64,000 nt of DNA, from NCBI GenBank assembly GCA_038230395.1, contig JBBRNI010000001.1:124001-188000 (forward strand). The letters are read 5' to 3'. Positions 62,320-64,000 of the stretch are shown piece after piece. The notes beneath the pieces were generated by a model that made no database searches, was not told the origin of the DNA, and saw only the letters and a list, made by a program, of their open reading frames with translations. This DNA comes from JBDSWU01 sp038230395. Its GTDB lineage: Bacteria; Patescibacteriota; Saccharimonadia; Saccharimonadales; UBA4665. Within the stretch, counting starts at the first letter, position 1. Each line of letters begins with the position of its first letter. Position numbers and translations under genes: made by a program.

Positions 62320-62566
62320 AATATCTAAGAAGTAGTATAAGCTGGGAAGCTTGTGTGGTAATTGCATCAGCCAAACATCCCCACTTAGTTAACCTTCGCG
62401 CGAATCACTAACATAAGACACAAAAATTTATCGTAAAAATAACTAAGACCGGTAGCCTTGGGTTTTTTGAATGTTGCAACGCCTTCATACACTCGACTTG
62501 GCTGTAGTCGAAGTTAGTCAACAGATAGAACGATCATTTACATAACAACGGGGGCACAGCGCGCAC
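62320..62566 (+). other. Long 5' leader of rpoB
   Basis: About 245 nt without a gene. A 6-bp hairpin TCGACT-N7-AGTCGA lies at 62493-62511, and a T6 run at 62463-62468 follows a weak GGT/GCC stem. rplJ-rplL, the usual upstream genes, are absent. Possibly a regulatory leader; no known family is recognised. Confidence 0.45.
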
Positions 62567-64000
62567 ATGGCAAAGACATCACTATCAGCATCACCAAAGC
62601 GAGTGTATTACACACAGCTTGACGATGCGCTTGAACTACCAAGCCTAGTAGATCACCAAAACAAGTCATTCCAATGGTTTGTCGAAGAAGGACTCAGCGA
62701 ACTCCTCGCCGAGATAAGCCCAATCGATGATTACACAGGTGGCAAATTATCATTAAGTTTTAAAGATTACCACTTCGGTGACCCAAAGCTATCCGAAGCA
62801 GAAGCTCGCGAGAATAACGTTAGCTACGAAGCGCCGCTAATGGCTAACGTCGAACTAGTTAACAAAATAACTGGTGAAGTTAAAGAGCAAGAGATCTACC
62901 TGGGGGATTACCCATGGATGACCACTAGGGGTACATTTGTGATCAACGGCGCTGAGCGTGTGGTTGTGTCACAACTGATTCGTTCAGCTGGTGTGTTCTT
63001 CACGGCTGATCCTCATGGCGCGACGGCATTGTACGGAGCCAAAGTTATCCCCGGCCGTGGCGCATGGCTCGAATTTGAAACTGCCGCTAACGGTGCTTTG
63101 TACGTAAAGATTGATCGCAAGCGCAAAATCCCAGTTACTACACTGATGCGTGCTTTGGGTATGAACGAAGCTAAAATGAAAGAAACCTTTAAGCACGTTG
63201 ATACAGGCAAAACTAGTCACTTGGATATCACCCTCGAGAAAGACCCTAGTAAAGGTCAGAATGACGCCCTAATTGAAGTCTATCGCCGATTGCGTCCTGG
63301 TGATTTGGCGACTGTCGACAACGCCAAGGGCTTGATCGAGAATATGTTCTACAACTACAAGCGTTTTGACTTTAGCCGAGTTGGTCGCTACAAGATCAAC
63401 AAACGTTTGAACCTAGATGTGCCTAATACATTAGAAAACAGGATTATGCGCCTAGAGGATATTCAGGCCATTATCGCAGAAATTATTCGCCTCAATAACA
63501 GCCAGGAACCAGCTGACGACATCGATAGTTTGGCAAACCGCCGTGTCAAATTAGTTGGTGAGCTGGTTCAGCGCCAATTCCGCATTGGCTTACTACGTAT
63601 GGAGCGCAACACCAAGGACCGTATGAGCATGAGTGAAATCGAAACAGTCACACCAGGCCAGCTCATCAACGCTCGCCCAGTTGTTGCCGCTGTCCGTGAA
63701 TTCTTTGCTAGCTCACAACTGTCACAGTTTATGGACCAAATTAATCCACTATCTGAATTGGCTCATAAGCGCCGCTTGAGTTCAATGGGCCCAGGTGGTT
63801 TGTCTCGTGAGCGCGCTGGCTTCGAAGTCCGTGACGCCCATGCCACACACTATGGCCGTATCTGCGCCGTCGAAACACCAGAAGGCGCCAACATTGGTTT
63901 AGTGCTTAACTTAGCTAACTATGCTCGTGTCAACGACTACGGTTTCATTGAAACACCGTATCGTAAGGTTGTTAAAGGCAAAGTTACCAACGAAATTGTC
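62567..64000 (+). CDS. rpoB: RNA polymerase subunit beta, 5' part
   Basis: The first 478 codons, running off the window. MAKTSLSASPKRVYYTQL opens the protein. RPVVAAVREFF, then SQLSQFMDQINPLSELAHKRRLSSMGPGGLSRERAGFEVRD, is the rifampicin-pocket region with standard residues. RICAVETPEGANIGLVLNLA follows. No Shine-Dalgarno is clear (GGGGGCA lies ~14 nt upstream). The frame stays open to the last base. Confidence 0.98.
   Translation, partial: MAKTSLSASPKRVYYTQLDDALELPSLVDHQNKSFQWFVEEGLSELLAEISPIDDYTGGKLSLSFKDYHFGDPKLSEAEARENNVSYEAPLMANVELVNKITGEVKEQEIYLGDYPWMTTRGTFVINGAERVVVSQLIRSAGVFFTADPHGATALYGAKVIPGRGAWLEFETAANGALYVKIDRKRKIPVTTLMRALGMNEAKMKETFKHVDTGKTSHLDITLEKDPSKGQNDALIEVYRRLRPGDLATVDNAKGLIENMFYNYKRFDFSRVGRYKINKRLNLDVPNTLENRIMRLEDIQAIIAEIIRLNNSQEPADDIDSLANRRVKLVGELVQRQFRIGLLRMERNTKDRMSMSEIETVTPGQLINARPVVAAVREFFASSQLSQFMDQINPLSELAHKRRLSSMGPGGLSRERAGFEVRDAHATHYGRICAVETPEGANIGLVLNLANYARVNDYGFIETPYRKVVKGKVTNEIV

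Overview
The window looks like chromosome of a streamlined Patescibacteria/CPR bacterium, most probably Candidatus Saccharibacteria (TM7). The reasons are a compact gene set using ordinary stop codons (TGA is a real stop, so not the code-25 CPR lineages), the gatCAB amidotransferase operon, a short sugar-phosphate block with transketolase split into two genes, no amino-acid, nucleotide or lipid biosynthesis genes, many small proteins without recognisable families, and actinobacterial flavours (a WhiB-like Fe-S protein and a GSGxGE-type RpiB). This assignment is an inference from content; no marker tree could be run.

Layout. 0-8.4 kb: pyrophosphatase, Nudix hydrolase, GAPDH, RpiB, ribulose-phosphate epimerase, split transketolase with a small membrane protein between the halves, class II aldolase and a PfkB kinase. 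Together these interconvert pentose and triose phosphates and feed lower glycolysis. 8.4-24 kb: hypotheticals, a LOG-like protein, a pilin-like protein, uvrB, gatC-gatA-(membrane HEPN-like)-gatB-galU, two small envelope-type proteins and dnaE. 24.1-25.0 kb: a gene-free region filled by a 672-bp imperfect inverted repeat. 25-35 kb: CAP-domain protein, SpoU methyltransferase, pilB-type ATPase, WhiB-like protein, rplS, rnhB, yraN, M1 aminopeptidase and nusA. 35-49.7 kb: clpC behind a CIRCE operator, an HExxH membrane protein, radA, a class A PBP, tyrS, a methyltransferase, recG, a GDPD-type phosphodiesterase and rsmD.

49.8-55.03 kb is an accessory island. It starts in the 3' end of tRNA-Leu(UAG) and ends at a perfect 19-bp copy of that tRNA end. 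Inside are unrecognised genes and two P-loop kinases, all on the + strand. Each gene unit is followed by a copy of a short repeat (R1-R4) and then by a different intrinsic terminator. Two further structured copies (F1, F2) end in the tRNA-Leu tail and show paired base changes in their hairpins. The arrangement resembles a cassette array or serial insertions at a tRNA attachment site. No integrase is present. 55-64 kb returns to core genes: hisS, a YdjM-like membrane hydrolase, trigger factor, clpP and the first 478 codons of rpoB.

Regulation visible in the DNA: many genes start 6-9 nt downstream of a TAnnnT -10 box without a Shine-Dalgarno, which predicts leaderless mRNAs; operon-internal genes and some others have AAGGAG-type sites. 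CIRCE operators precede clpC and clpP. A shared 34-36-bp palindrome sits just upstream of a -35/-10 pair at both nusA and clpP. nusA also has an intrinsic-terminator hairpin in its leader.
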